Positions 54,201 through 62,721 of a stretch of DNA of 64,000 nt are shown in pieces. The translations under genes were made by a program, and so were the position numbers. Under the pieces are notes generated by a model. That model had not been told where the DNA came from and did no database searches. It worked only from the letters and a program-made list of their open reading frames with translations. Source of the DNA: Mytilisepta virgata (lineage: Eukaryota; Mollusca; Bivalvia; Mytilida; Mytilidae); NCBI GenBank assembly GCA_028015205.1, contig CM051512.1, forward strand, positions 19,251,139-19,315,138, in the 5' to 3' direction. Position 1 is the stretch's first letter; every line of letters starts with the position of its first letter.

Positions 54201-57200
54201 GTGCAAATTATAAATGTATTGCATTTCCAGATAAAAATAAAGAATTTAGTCCACTTGTGGAATAAGGAAAATTATCATTTAATTCTGTGAAACATTTATT
54301 ATACCTCTAGTACATCTTCTGTTTGGTCTGTAGATAGAATTTTTACAGTTATCTTATAGCCATTCATTAGGAAGGCATCCAGTGACACAGATTCTGATGT
54401 TTCTTTCTGTGTTTCCTGTAATTACAAAGAATTCATATTTTATCAAAATTTCATTTTAAACCTGCCTTTCATTCTGATTCAGTAATCAATTCATTCTGTC
54501 GTTCGTGAAAAATCTAATAGCAATTCTGGGATGAAAGTGATGTTTGATGAAAAAAGAGGGAAATTTTAGGCCGGGGGTTTGGGGTGCAGCCCTGGTAGGG
54601 GTCCCAGGGGGCAAAGCCCCCGGGAGCGCCTGAGATTTAAAAATTTTAGGTTTGTTTCTCACATGTCCTGAACATAGTGTTTCATCATTTTCCATACCAT
54701 GCATTTTGATATTTTGAAAAAAGCTTTTGAGGACTCAAAACTTCAGACTTTAAGACATCACCCCCCCTCCCCCCCCCCTAAAATTTTCTCAACGGATTTA
54801 CACGTATCACAAAAATTACCAAATCAGCATCAGAAAAAGCAGAATTCCGCGAATCCGCGGAAAACTTTCATCCCTGGCAATTACAAAGAGATCAAGGATT
54901 TAGAAATTATAGAGGTGTGTTAAAAAATGTTAAAACCCAATTTTTAATAGCTGGTTAATACCTTTCCTTTAAATATCAAATACTGTTGTAATAGCAAAAA
55001 CAAACCTGTTGTGCTTTAAGTAGAAATCCATTGAACACATCTGAATTAGATATCTTTGGTTCTTGACTTACTACAAAAGAATGAAACAAAATTGAGAGAT
55101 TCAAAGAACAGATTTTATTTATCAAGTACAGTAGATGACTTTAAGTTAAAGGAAAATTGACATAGCTGAGATTCCAAGATCTAGTATGGTAGATGACTTT
55201 ATGTAAGGAAAATTGCCAGTGTCATACCGTATACAATTTGATTTAGCTGATCATCACCATGAAATATTTTTTAATTAAACATCAAACATGTTAGTCACAA
55301 CTCGGTGTAAACATTTACAACATGTACCTTTCAGACTAATATACTTGTGATTGTTAGAAGCACACCTGTAAGTATCAGGTAACATGCTTATCCATTTTAT
55401 AATTGACTTTTGAGAATTCAGGGATTTTTAAACATGAAATTAAAGGGAAAATCGATGGTTTGAGCCACTGATGGAATTTTAGCAATCTAAGTTGTAGCTA
55501 CCAAAGCTTGATTGTAATGATATTTTGTCTCAATGACATACCCTGGCAAACTTTATTTTCTTACATTATACTTACTTATCTGAACATATCTTTCTAACAT
55601 AAGACGCCTTTCTTCTAGTTTTTCTGGAGTTAAACCAAACAGTTTCTTAGGTGGAAATGGTGGTAACATTGCCGACCCAAATTCTTTCTTGAGCTAAGAA
55701 GTGCATAAATAAACAATTAACATGTAATCTAAGTTTGCTGAAAAATATTCATTATGTAGATGAAATTCTGGCATTTTGTGCATTATTTCATATTATTATA
55801 TATTGTTTTTTCCTTTACTTCTGGTACTTTATATGTCCATATCTTAAATTAGAAAAGTTACTGACGGAATCCATTATAACTTTCAACGCGGATGTTGTTG
55901 TTCAAGACTTATATTCCAATGCTTAAAGAATTTACAACAAAAATGACAAAACTTTTGCTAGGGTTGGAAATACAGGGTAGTCCACTGATAGTGTGATACC
56001 CATGCTCACGTTATTGAAAATTGAACCACAGAGATTTCCCTGTAATAGAAATGCCAGTACAGTTACTACACATTTATTTTAGATCATACAACAGCTAAAA
56101 AGTAAACATTTTTCTCTTTATTGCTAGTCTTGGCTGTTTTGCGTCAACAATCCTTCAAATTCATTTTACATCTGAAACTGGCAAGAAGGGGTATTCAATT
56201 TCTTTCATTTATTAAAATTTTACAGTGAACAAAATATCAAAATGTACTTTGCATTCACAAATTCTAGAAGAAGTCCAATGCATTTTTTCTTTATATTATT
56301 TAAATGCATGATATCATCTTTAATAATCAAATACAAAATTAAAAAGTAAATTATTATCAATTTTATTTATAATTACCTCTTCATTGAAGGCATTTAACAG
56401 GCTGTATCTCACAGAACAGTGGAAAACTCCATTAACATGTATATTGAAGCTCTGAAATTTAGAAAAGAATCAGTCTGCCAGAGGATGAGGATTCAATAAA
56501 GCTCAGATCAAAATTTAAAACAAAATCAATGTGAATGAGGAAGCAAAAATTCAAGAAAAGTACAATACTGAACAGATTTCCTGTTCAGCTAAAAAAATAT
56601 TATATGCAAGAATAGAATACATACTGTTTGTTCTTCCTATTACATGACCTTTTAAATTCTAATGATTTTATCACTTGTGTTGGAGATAAAAAAATTATTT
56701 GACATGAATATTTAGGATAATTTTGATTCTGTATGATTGAAGATTCATTATAGAATTATCAAAGTTTTTTATCATTATATCTGGGATAGTTGAGAATGAG
56801 ATAAACAAACTCAAAGGGGAATTTTTTTAAGGCACAAATGGTAACTATAGAATAGAATAGAATATTTTTATTTTCCAAATTACAGGGCCCATAAAGGGCA
56901 TAAAATCAGATACAATTGACATAATTGGTAATTACAACAATAAAAGTCACAGAGTACATGTACATATATATTTAGTATATTAGCATTGGTCAGAATCAAA
57001 GCCAAAAACCATACATATATTGTGAATAAAATTACATTATATGCATTCATTCTCAAATCAATTACTTGACTTAGTGTCAATATTAAAAGATAGCAACTTC
57101 AGTTATTGCTAGGATTGCCACTGGTCTGAACCATCATGTTGTTTACTTTGAACTGATACCAGAAGTTAAGTGAATATCTGATCATTAATTTGGAAACCAG

Positions 57201-57522
57201 TTTCATGTAAATTCACACAAAACAGCTCCACCTAAAGTAACTGAAGTTGCTAAAAAACTAAAAGACCATATAATATCTTTTAAAAAGTTTTTCCTTGCTT
57301 TAACTGACAATGCTACTGTTGTTTGTCCTTTGGATTGTATGCCAACTTAAAATCAGATTAGTATATCATATTAAAATCTATATTTTTGCCCAAAATCTGG
57401 TAAAAGAGGATTGGTCCCAAAAGGCAACACCATCCAGGAAGATATTTTCTTTTTATTTATACCGTATAGGATGTCCCGGTATCTTCTTTCAATGCAGATG
57501 TATCAGGTATTGAAAAATGCAT
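41133..57522 (-). CDS. SNX17: Sorting nexin-17 (15 coding exons)
   Basis: SNX17 is an endosomal adaptor. It binds PI3P through a PX domain and NPxY/NPxF cargo tails through a FERM-like module, and it directs receptors and integrins to recycling with Retriever. Exons in coding order: 57522-57463, 56451-56377, 55693-55576, 55070-55006, 54415-54305, 52598-52508, 51967-51877, 50903-50834, 50099-50007, 48497-48357, 46401-46330, 43965-43858, 42365-42288, 41812-41711, 41219-41133. They join to 1362 nt, 453 residues plus stop (human 470). The PX domain spans about 1-110, with the FPPKK loop at 58-62. FERM-like lobes follow, with the cargo-pocket block KCWRITSSVP whose Trp falls at residue 321. The tail ends IGDDDL, as in the family. 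All introns are GT-AG with compatible phases. Introns carry many repeats. Confidence 0.96.
41475..41670 (-). mobile_element. Degenerate SINE, family A
   Basis: It retains TTTTTATTGTTGGAGGAAGC, AATCCTTGCCATTTAGATTG, TGACAGGCTACTG and ACCTAGACCATTTGGCAACC, recognisable against the intact copy at 30011-30277 in the same orientation. No clear target duplication. It lies in SNX17 intron 14. Confidence 0.65.
41711..41812 (-). CDS. SNX17: SNX17 coding exon 14 (linker)
   Basis: Encodes PQDRSKGTSKKMQLKRDNSY and STGLAQSPLSSPDE, a Ser/Lys-rich disordered linker. It is less conserved but has proper splice sites and phase. Confidence 0.88.
42288..42365 (-). CDS. SNX17: SNX17 coding exon 13
   Basis: Encodes AILMSMCLQSMVDELISQKQ followed by SRKIKR, the end of the FERM-like module. 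The donor is CGT|GTAAGT. Confidence 0.95.
42716..43045. mobile_element. MITE with about 35-bp inverted repeats (copy 1)
   Basis: Left arm ATCAAAAGTTCAATGTAGGA then TAAAAAACTTAATT; right arm AATTAAGTTTTTTATCCTAC then ATTGAACTTTTGAT. G-rich runs sit inside both arms (42762-42782 and 42974-42990). The sister copy at 50950-51288 is nearly identical in the middle. Located in SNX17 intron 12. Confidence 0.85.
43858..43965 (-). CDS. SNX17: SNX17 coding exon 12
   Basis: Encodes FTERNGESTKLPQMELAFEY, then LMSRDTLQWISIKTEQ, matching LAFEYLMSKD.LQW in the family. Confidence 0.96.
44110..44865. mobile_element. Tandem-core repeat in SNX17 intron 11
   Basis: Three to four units of about 180 bp share AACTCAATAACTCTAAAAT, AAAGTATACAGATCTTTAGA and TTTTTGAGATACGACGCGAC. 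Each ends in a poly-C tract followed by poly-T (44323-44345, 44491-44520). The right end carries ACGACGGACAGACAAA. No coding capacity. Confidence 0.75.
45022..45920. mobile_element. Tandem-core element with ACGG microsatellite (pearl/Helentron-like architecture)
   Basis: The left end is GTCCCCCGCCGCTAGAGC. Four nearly identical units of about 171 bp follow (AGTTATTAAGGGGCATAACT ... GCTAGAGCGCTTACATGAAA). Then come (GACG/ACGG)n at about 45824-45880 and a right-end hairpin CCCCCGCATCGCGTTGCGGCGGGGG. Tandem core plus ACGG-type microsatellite plus terminal hairpin is the arrangement described for bivalve pearl elements. Assignment to that group is inference. Confidence 0.75.
46330..46401 (-). CDS. 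SNX17: SNX17 coding exon 11 (cargo pocket)
   Basis: Encodes NAVKEGCFKITRIKCWRITS and SVPK. The CWR(I/V)TSSVP block contains the tryptophan known from the family to be needed for NPxY cargo binding. Confidence 0.95.
46885..47010. mobile_element. Palindromic hairpin MITE
   Basis: The left arm AGAATATTAGGTAGTTTCGT, then TTTTGATACTGA...TGTGGAATATCT, pairs with the right arm AGATATTCCACA...TCAGTATCAAAAACG, then AAACTATCTATTATTCT. Arms are about 50 bp with a small loop. It lies in SNX17 intron 10. Confidence 0.8.
47505..47708 (-). mobile_element. tRNA-derived SINE, family A
   Basis: Minus-strand copy with TTTTTATTGGTGGAGGAA, ACCTTCTGTAGGAAAATTGG and the head CTAGACCACTTGGCAAACGAGG. A 12-bp target duplication TGAATTCTAATG flanks it (47493-47504 and 47709-47720). 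Located in SNX17 intron 10. Confidence 0.88.
47905..48231. mobile_element. Long fold-back element, arms of about 150 bp
   Basis: Left arm phrases (CACTACTACTCTGGCAGCCA, CTTGTTTCAATTCTGAATTA, GAGAAAATTTATCATTCATA, AGATGTAGGATAAGGGAATT) recur as reverse complements in mirror order on the right. A short loop near 48056-48070 separates the arms. Fragments of the same family flank it at 47195-47270 and 48236-48300. Located in SNX17 intron 10. Confidence 0.85.
48357..48497 (-). CDS. SNX17: SNX17 coding exon 10
   Basis: Encodes YLRLARTLKYYGYIQFKPCV then TDYPQ..., the conserved FLRLAQTLRHYGY-like start of the third lobe. Confidence 0.96.
48688..49985. mobile_element. Hairpin-ended element with 175-bp tandem core and CCG repeat
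   Basis: It begins near a GGGTTCCGCGGAACCC palindrome. Four units of about 175-180 bp follow (CTTCTGGATACTATCTTATG, AAACAAGCTTCTGTCCAAGT, GTTTCCTGGCAGAAAAACTA). Then comes (GCC)n at 49889-49915 running into GACGACGACGG. It ends with a TTTTCGACAAAAGTCGAA hairpin. The element ends only about 20 bases from the donor of SNX17 exon 9. Confidence 0.78.
50007..50099 (-). CDS. SNX17: SNX17 coding exon 9
   Basis: Encodes AVNDIERQWTLGTKEQLKHL, then ATLQQRGSKRE (the family has a SDIERGW....KEQ..L motif). A CCG-type triplet repeat lies about 85 bases past its donor. Confidence 0.94.
50252..50530. mobile_element. MITE-like repeat in SNX17 intron 8 (copy 2 of 12270-12552)
   Basis: Shares TTTGATTGGTCAAATTTTT, GACGTCATTAAA and TAAGGATTGACTGTAATTTT with the NMD3 intron copy. 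The terminal hairpin is AGTCTATTCGAAAGAACCTC versus GAGGTTATTTCTTCATAGAC, enclosing GGTGCACAC and GTGTGCACC. Confidence 0.65.
50834..50903 (-). CDS. SNX17: SNX17 coding exon 8
   Basis: Encodes FWDLTYEDDLLENKIAMNLL then YVQ, matching the family WD..YDDD..EN....NLLY block. Confidence 0.94.
50950..51288. mobile_element. MITE with about 35-bp inverted repeats (copy 2), with a 33-base poly-G run
   Basis: Same arms and interior as 42716-43045 (AGTCAATATACAGAACAAAC, AAACAGGACCCATGATACAA). The right internal G run has expanded to about 33 consecutive G at 51204-51236. Located in SNX17 intron 7. Confidence 0.85.
51370..51560 (-). mobile_element. Very degenerate SINE, family A
   Basis: Remnant phrases: GAGTTTTATCACCGTTTTCAG, then a stretch like CTTTGTGGTGGCCATTTTGA, then GGAGTACT and AACCAACAACCTTCATCAGG. 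The order matches the minus-strand family A copies. No head or target duplication is visible. Confidence 0.45.
51877..51967 (-). CDS. SNX17: SNX17 coding exon 7
   Basis: Encodes VRKLQDFESPYISLKYANK and IGHHRIVLRK, matching the family block KLQ(E/D)FE.PY.S. Confidence 0.95.
52508..52598 (-). CDS. SNX17: SNX17 coding exon 6
   Basis: Encodes TIASQLELPEEFTYYFTLYL followed by VRKEEDGDSS, the F1 lobe block FxLFLVRKEEDG. Confidence 0.95.
52781..53136 (-). mobile_element. tRNA-derived SINE, family B, best copy
   Basis: Minus-strand element with a tRNA-like head (read on the minus strand, GGTGGTCTCGTGGTAGCGTG, then a GGTTTGATCC-type B box) and the full body. A 14-bp direct duplication CATTCTCTAATGGA flanks it (52767-52780 and 53137-53150). 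An open frame on its minus strand is not a gene. Located in SNX17 intron 5. Confidence 0.88.
53875..53976 (+). repeat. 102-bp segment, exact duplicate of 55224-55325
   Basis: From ATACCGTATACAATTTGATT to AACATTTACAACATGT every base matches the segment at 55224-55325. It lies in SNX17 intron 5. It does not look like an exon and has no obvious terminal repeats. Confidence 0.9.
54305..54415 (-). CDS. SNX17: SNX17 coding exon 5 (FERM F1 start)
   Basis: Encodes ETQKETSESVSLDAFLMNGY, then KITVKILSTDQTEDVLE, the beginning of the ubiquitin-like first lobe. Confidence 0.95.
54526..54876. mobile_element. hAT-like MITE in SNX17 intron 4
   Basis: Inverted ends CTGGGATGAAAGT and ACTTTCATCCCTG, flanked on both sides by GCAATT. 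The interior has a GC-rich block with the hairpin GGGGGCAAAGCCCCC and a CGCGAATCCGCGG palindrome. The TIR style fits hAT elements; that class call is inference. Confidence 0.65.
55006..55070 (-). CDS. SNX17: SNX17 coding exon 4 (end of PX)
   Basis: Encodes ISQEPKISNSDVFNGFLLKA followed by QQ. It starts at the acceptor TTTGTAG. Confidence 0.93.
55224..55325 (+). repeat. 102-bp segment, exact duplicate of 53875-53976
   Basis: Same sequence and orientation as 53875-53976, about 1.35 kb away, in SNX17 intron 3. Flanks differ completely on both sides. Confidence 0.9.
55576..55693 (-). CDS. SNX17: SNX17 coding exon 3 (PX loop)
   Basis: Encodes LKKEFGSAMLPPFPPKKLFG, then LTPEKLEERRLMLERYVQI. The PPFPPKK loop is typical of PX domains. 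Confidence 0.96.
56377..56451 (-). CDS. SNX17: SNX17 coding exon 2 (PX)
   Basis: Encodes SFNIHVNGVFHCSVRYSLLN and AFNEE, containing the basic residue (R35) of the PX phosphoinositide pocket region. Confidence 0.95.
56845..57115 (-). repeat. Probable 3' tail of a LINE
   Basis: A (TAGAA)n-like run (ATAGAATAGAATAGAATA) followed by TTTTTATTTTCCAAATTACA looks, on the minus strand, like a LINE 3' UTR ending in a short microsatellite. There is no coding part, so the assignment is tentative. Located in SNX17 intron 1. Confidence 0.35.
57463..57522 (-). CDS. SNX17: SNX17 coding exon 1
   Basis: Starts ATG CAT TTT TCA ATA CCT (MHFSIPDTS), the family N-terminus. The donor is ACG|GTATAA. It opens the PX domain. 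Confidence 0.93.
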
Positions 57523-57794
57523 GATTGCACTTGTATTAGATCATTTATGTTAATCTTCTAGCCAAATTTTCTTGTAAAACAAAACTGAATACTCCCCTTT
57601 GACATCTTTCTTCGTAATTTTGTCACTCAAACGCTTTACTAAAACCCCTTTTATTCCAAACATTTGTAAGACGCAATCTCTTTCGGAACATGCTAGATTT
57701 TATCATTTTATTATATGTTCTCGGGGCTTTTCCTATAATTTGTCTGTGAATAGCCGGGTGTCGGGTGTACAAGAAAGAAATAAAAAGAACCAAA
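57523..57794. promoter_or_regulatory. Bidirectional promoter between SNX17 and AK2
   Basis: The 272 bases separate two divergent start codons (SNX17 at 57522 minus, AK2 at 57795 plus), so both 5' UTRs and core promoters must fit here unless upstream non-coding exons exist. The stretch is free of repeats. No clear TATA box is seen on either strand. Confidence 0.65.
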
Positions 57795-57878
57795 ATGCCT
57801 GCTGTTTCATCCGAACCTAATAAAAAGGGAATAAATGCAGTACTTTTAGGGCCTCCTGGAGCAGGCAAAGGGACACAG
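57795..57878 (+). CDS. AK2: Adenylate kinase 2, first coding exon (gene continues past the window)
   Basis: Adenylate kinase 2 catalyses ATP + AMP = 2 ADP in the mitochondrial intermembrane space. The exon encodes 28 residues, MPAVSSEPNKKGINAVLLGP followed by PGAGKGTQ. The P-loop GPPGAGKGTQ binds nucleotide phosphates, and the preceding K-GI-AVLL is typical of AK2 rather than of the shorter AK1 type. The exon ends at CAG|GTGACC in phase 0, where AK2 genes also have an intron. I found no further AK2 exon up to 64000, so intron 1 is at least 6.1 kb. The ATG is the first in frame after a stop and lies in an AAAATG context. Confidence 0.87.
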
Positions 57879-59005
57879 GTGACCTTTAAAATCGCACAAA
57901 ACCACATACACGTGTAACATGATAGTTATCATGATTACAGATTAGTGTATCTGAAACAAAAACCCATATATTGACCTAACACATGAAGCATAAACTCAGC
58001 ACTTTTAATCTGCATTTCTTTGTATCTTTTGATTAATTATATTTAAGTTTTCCTGTTTATTGTTTACACTTTAGAGGTCAATATGACATTTAGACTTAGA
58101 GTGAAAAATAGGGGCACCTTGGAGGGAAAATACATATCATATCTACATTAGGCCAAAAGAAAATATATGTGTGTTTCAGGGTACCCATCACCTCATTTTA
58201 GCCGTGATCTCAAACATTTTATTGACGTCAGATCGGAATTTAACAGTTTTTTATTTAGCCTTTGTATCGCGTCTTTAAAATGTTTGATTTCAGTGGAACT
58301 TTTAAATGCAGTAAGCGTTCACTAAGAATCATTTTTTCTTAGGATGCTCGTCACAACCTTAACTTTAGGGGTAACAGGCTTAGTTTCTAAGATGTTACAC
58401 ATTATTCTAAGCTTGTGAGAATTATATTAGGCTGTTTCCTTTTAGTTTAAGGTGTTGCCCCTAATATTTGTGCGTGAGGATTATTCTAAGGGTGTTACTA
58501 GAAATATTAAGGATTGTGAGGATTATTTTTTACCCCCTGGGGTACTCCTGACCACTCAGCCATGCGGACATATGATTGGTCAGTTGTTTCTGATAAGACT
58601 GAATGCACGTGATTGGTCGGTTGTTTCATATTATTATTAATGGATAAGACTGAATACACATTCACTCTAGTCAATACACGTTTCGTTAAAATTAATTTAC
58701 TCAATAATCAAAATCAATACTATTGTCTGCTGTCGATTTAAAAAATATTAATCATAAATGAAAAATACGTAGTTAATAAATTTGTCACACACAGGTAAGT
58801 ATTATAACAGAGTGTTTCCTATAGACCGACTTAATACCCATGTGGTCAATACACATCCGTTTTAAACGCAATCCTAATCCACTTTCGGTAAGATCAGTTT
58901 ACTCAATAATCAGCATCAATATTGTTTAGGTCTGCTGTCAATTTTAAAAAATAATGATATATTGACTCTGTTGAAATTGGGCATCCGTTGTCAGGTGAAA
59001 GTTTG
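57879..59005 (+). other. AK2 intron 1, proximal part
   Basis: AT-rich intron with short similar phrases around 58370-58530 (AGGTGTTGCCCCTAATATT, GGGTGTTACTAGAAATATTA, GTGAGGATTATTCTAAGG) that look like a decayed tandem repeat. No exon is visible. Confidence 0.5.
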
Positions 59006-59770
59006 TTAATTGACTAAAAAAAAAAACACGGTTCAACTTGGTGGTCAGCAGATCGATATAATAAAACGGGTTAAAAATTAACGTTTTCCAAGTCCATCTG
59101 TCTTTATCTATAGTTATTTATTTTATTCCAGTCTTTTTCATAATTATTAATTTCCTTTGATGTCAAGTGTTTTTTACGTTCGTATATCGGTGTCAGTGTA
59201 AACAAATGGGTCATCATGTAGAGAATAATAAACAATAATCTTGACCGCGCAATACATAGGTAAAGGTATAATCAACTTGATTGTTTATACCTGCAACAAG
59301 GATGTCAAATTATGTAGCTGTGACAAATAACCCACAAAATACTCGTGCAAAAACTGCGGGAAAATATACGACGTTCGTTAATTGACTGAAAAAAAACAAA
59401 GGTTCAACTTGGTGGTCAGCTTATCAATATTATAAAATGGGTTAAATATATATATTAACGTTACGTTTCCAAGTCCAATCTGTCTTTATCTACAGTTATT
59501 AATTTTATTCCAGCATTTTTTATAATTATTTATTTCCTTTGATGTCAAGTGTGTTTTATGTTCGTATATTGGGTGTCAGTGTAATTAAATGGGTCATCAT
59601 GTAGAGGATAATAAACAATAATCTTCTCCCACGCGCGGTACAATGTTAAAAGTAACAGGTCAAGGTATTATCAACTTGATTGTTTATACCTGTAACAAGG
59701 ATGTTGACCAAATTATGTAGCTGTGGAAAAAAACGCACAAAATTCTCGTGCAAAAACTGGCGGGAAAATA
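59006..59770. repeat. Tandem duplication of about 385 bp in the AK2 intron
   Basis: Two adjacent units share GGTTCAACTTGGTGGTCAGC, CTTTGATGTCAAGTGT, AATGGGTCATCATGTAGAG, CAACTTGATTGTTTATACCT and CTCGTGCAAAAACTG. They begin near 59006 and 59381. The units differ by small indels, so the duplication is not recent. Confidence 0.8.
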
Positions 59771-61145
59771 TACAACAGTAATAAATACCATTGTAGTTTA
59801 TTTTGGAAAAGTATGGCATACGGATGTTCGGGAAAAATATTGACTTCAGCTTCAACTAAATTTAGTGTATACTCCTTAAAAACGTAAAGATACACGTAGT
59901 TTTATTATATAATTATGATAAACGAAATATTTAATTGTGTTTGTCAAGAATGATGAGAATTAATTAACTAAATTTTACAAAGTGGACAGTAGTGCATGTA
60001 AATATAAGTTCATTTGGATCCGAAAATGTTGAATAAAATATACCAATTATTTTTTTTTTTTTAAATATATGACTTCGTCATCCAGACCACCCCTTCAAGT
60101 CAAATGGTCTACCACAGGAATTTCTCGTGAGCAAGACCGATAAAATAATAATTGATATGCTTTGTCAACCTAATAATTGATAATTAGTACTTGTTGAAAA
60201 TAGCCGAATAAACTTGTTCAGAGTCAAAGTAGATGGTTCCAGGATGGATGCAACTAAAAAACTTACTTAGTTTGTGTTTAGGGTTGAATGATTATAAATA
60301 TAAGGCGACATTTTCAAAAAAGGACCTTTTAAATGCAATACAGATATTTCAAAGATGTAATAATATACAGACTACATTTGTACTATTTCCAATCCTCGTA
60401 TCTCCTTTACCTTATTTTTATGTTACTTTATTCAGTATAGAATAAGTACCTTTCTAAAATTAGAATACTACACATTTTCTATATAATGAGAATTAATACT
60501 TAGAAATTCCCAGGTCCCTCTTTATAGATTTGTATGGTCTTGACAATGTATATTTTTATTTTTGAACTTCTGCAATTCTGAACAGCTTGACGTCTAGCAG
60601 ACAAAGGTAAAACATATACATGTATGACAAAACGTTGGTAAATGTATAATAAACACAGGTGTCAAAAATTAATCCCCCCATTACCTTGAAACAATTCAAG
60701 CAAATCTCCTTTTTATTAGGTTAAAAACGAGAACTTGTTGACAAGTTAATTAACAGGTGGACAAATTAATGTACACATGTATCAAACATTTATGATCCAA
60801 AGGATATCGAGTTTTTCAACGAATTATCGGCATTTAAAAATCAAATTTTTTCTAGGACTATTACGCAATATATATTTTCCAGTTGTTTTTCCCACTTTTA
60901 AAAATCACTATTTCTATTCTCACAATAGATGTTTTGATAAATAATTTGTAAAATTCACCCAAGATTAACCTGTTTTTTTTTTAAAGAAAACATATTTCTT
61001 ACACTGTTTAAGTATAATATTATAAAAAAAAAATAAACACTGTTTAAGTATAATATTATTTAAAAAAAAATAAAATAATAATACACTGTTTATTTTTAAT
61101 GTTTTTTTCTTCTTCAAAGAAATACTTAAAAATAAATAATAAGTC
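59771..61145. other. AK2 intron, unassigned AT-rich stretch
   Basis: No exon or identifiable element. A short duplicated phrase (ACACTGTTTAAGTATAATAT, followed by A runs) occurs twice near 61000-61065. Confidence 0.5.
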
Positions 61146-61230
61146 GGGTCATACTTAAATACGCCTGCCGGGTTAAAATACGACTGCCGGTGTAAAATAC
61201 GCCTGCAGAAGAAAAGTATACGCCTGCAGC
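61146..61230. repeat. Left terminal repeat of the MULE-like element
   Basis: Contains four TACGCCTGC-type modules, three of them preceded by A-rich spacers, and forms the inverted partner of 62659-62721. Confidence 0.8.
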
Positions 61231-61938
61231 ATTAATAGTGTGTTTTCATTGAAAATAATGTAATATTAGCATAGTAAAATGTATTTTGATTTAATAAATT
61301 ATATTTTCAGGAAGGTATTAGTTGCTGTGGAGTTGTAGTGGTCGATGTAAATAACGATCTGGCAGGCGTTCGGCAATCGTGATTGGGCATGCGTATTTGT
61401 ATATGAGTTAACTAGTTACCAAAGTAAATTTGAGGAATGCAATGCATAAAAAAAAAGATCGAAATATTGGGATGAAAATAAATTTATTTATATATTTCAC
61501 ACGTACATACATACATACATATTCTAAAGCAATACCAAAGAGATACATAAAGTGACACACACACACATATATAAATAGAAATGTTCAAGATATAAAAGAT
61601 AACACAATCATGACACAGACAGACATATGTTACATATAAACAAAGTTCTATTCTATTATACTTTTAGTACAAGACAAGAATTACAAGCAAATAAGGTAGC
61701 ACTAATATAGGCCCTATAACATTCATAAGCACTAACATAAATCGCATAAATCAGATACAGAACAAAATATTGTACTAACTGTAAAATACATGTATTGAAC
61801 ACAAATATAAACAGAACAAGAGCACACATACATAATCTAAACTGTCCTTTGCCGCTTCGGAATCGTAGTTGTCTTGGCCCGTCGTACCCGTTTTACCTGT
61901 CCCAGTTTTTTTGGCCAATTTCGCCGTAACTGGGATTG

Positions 61939-62235
61939 TCAAATGTCAGTCAGACGAGTCCTGAAGGTCCGTCCGAGGCGGATTTGTGATCTAATTTCCT
62001 CCGAGACATTCTTGTCTGAAAGATTTCGCTGACAGTTATCTTTTAAATGTCTAGTACGTAAAGTATGTTGGGAGTTTGAAAAGACAGTTTTTATTGCGTT
62101 AACTATAGCAAATTCCTCGTCTGTGCCAAAAACAATTTTATCGACGGGAACGTTAAAGCCAATAGCCGAACGTATCTTAGCTACAGTAATTTCAATGTTT
62201 TCATCTAAAGACACATTTGGTGACCCTTTAAGCAA
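61939..62235 (-). pseudogene. MULE-type transposase fragment
   Basis: The 98-codon frame includes KIVFGTDEEFAIVNAIKTVF, then SNSQHTLRTRHLKDNCQRNL. The D-E-E followed by a His/Leu-rich H-x-KDN block is typical of the central MULE transposase domain, where a new catalytic-type Asp is followed by a helper helix. It has no N-terminal zinc region and ends abruptly. Sequence beyond the stop continues as a basic stretch, consistent with a broken C-terminal part. I recognise the family by pattern only. Confidence 0.6.
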
Positions 62236-62658
62236 AATATCAACATCAATAATATCAATATAATTTCTAATATTGTAAAATAATTCATGACGCTGTCTAA
62301 TAAATAATGGACATACAAATATTGTACAATATCCGAATTGGTTACAAAAACATATTCCGACGCGGAAAATTCATGAAAGTTATTTTTTATAAATCATTAT
62401 TGTACATAATTAGTTTATTTTCAATATATCACTAAAACTGATTAAGTAATTGACAAGCCGTTGTGAGTTATTAACTTGTTAATTGCGTTACGCATGATAT
62501 CTCACAAAGATGCCGACAAACGGACGGCGCGTGTCTCTTGAATAGCTAATTTATTCCTTATTTTTTACACTACGTCTCTGAAAATGAGATAAATGTATTT
62601 ATTTAACATTTATTTATTAATCTTTGTTGGTTTCATTCCTAAATTCAACTATTTAAAT

Positions 62659-62721
62659 CGGCAGGCGTATACATTTCTTCTGCAGGCGTATTTTAACGGG
62701 CAGGCGTATTTAAGTAGCACC
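62659..62721. repeat. Right terminal repeat of the MULE-like element
   Basis: Contains three GCAGGCGTA modules (GGCAGGCGTATAC, TGCAGGCGTATTTTAACG, GGCAGGCGTATTTAAGTAGC), the reverse complement of the left end. Confidence 0.8.

Larger units (their letters stand above)
61146..62721 (-). mobile_element. Mutator-like (MULE) element with modular inverted termini
   Basis: The left terminus (61146-61230) contains ACTTAAATACGCCTGCCGGG, TTAAAATACGACTGCCGG and TAAAATACGCCTGCAGAAGA. The right terminus (62659-62721) is the reverse complement of the same modules in mirror order. It encloses a transposase-like fragment on the minus strand. A degenerate flanking similarity (TAAGTC before the left end, TTTAAGTC after the right end) may be a target duplication. 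The element is 1.58 kb, too short for a complete transposase, so probably non-autonomous. Confidence 0.72.

Noticed and set aside
53973..54290. 105-codon open frame on the plus strand in SNX17 intron 5
   Set aside because: AT-rich codons (Ile, Tyr, Phe, Lys), no family resemblance, and it starts inside the 102-bp duplicated segment. Probably chance.
57623..57907. 94-codon open frame on the minus strand across the AK2 exon
   Set aside because: Antisense of the AK2 first exon and promoter; the sense frame matches AK2 exactly at the P-loop.
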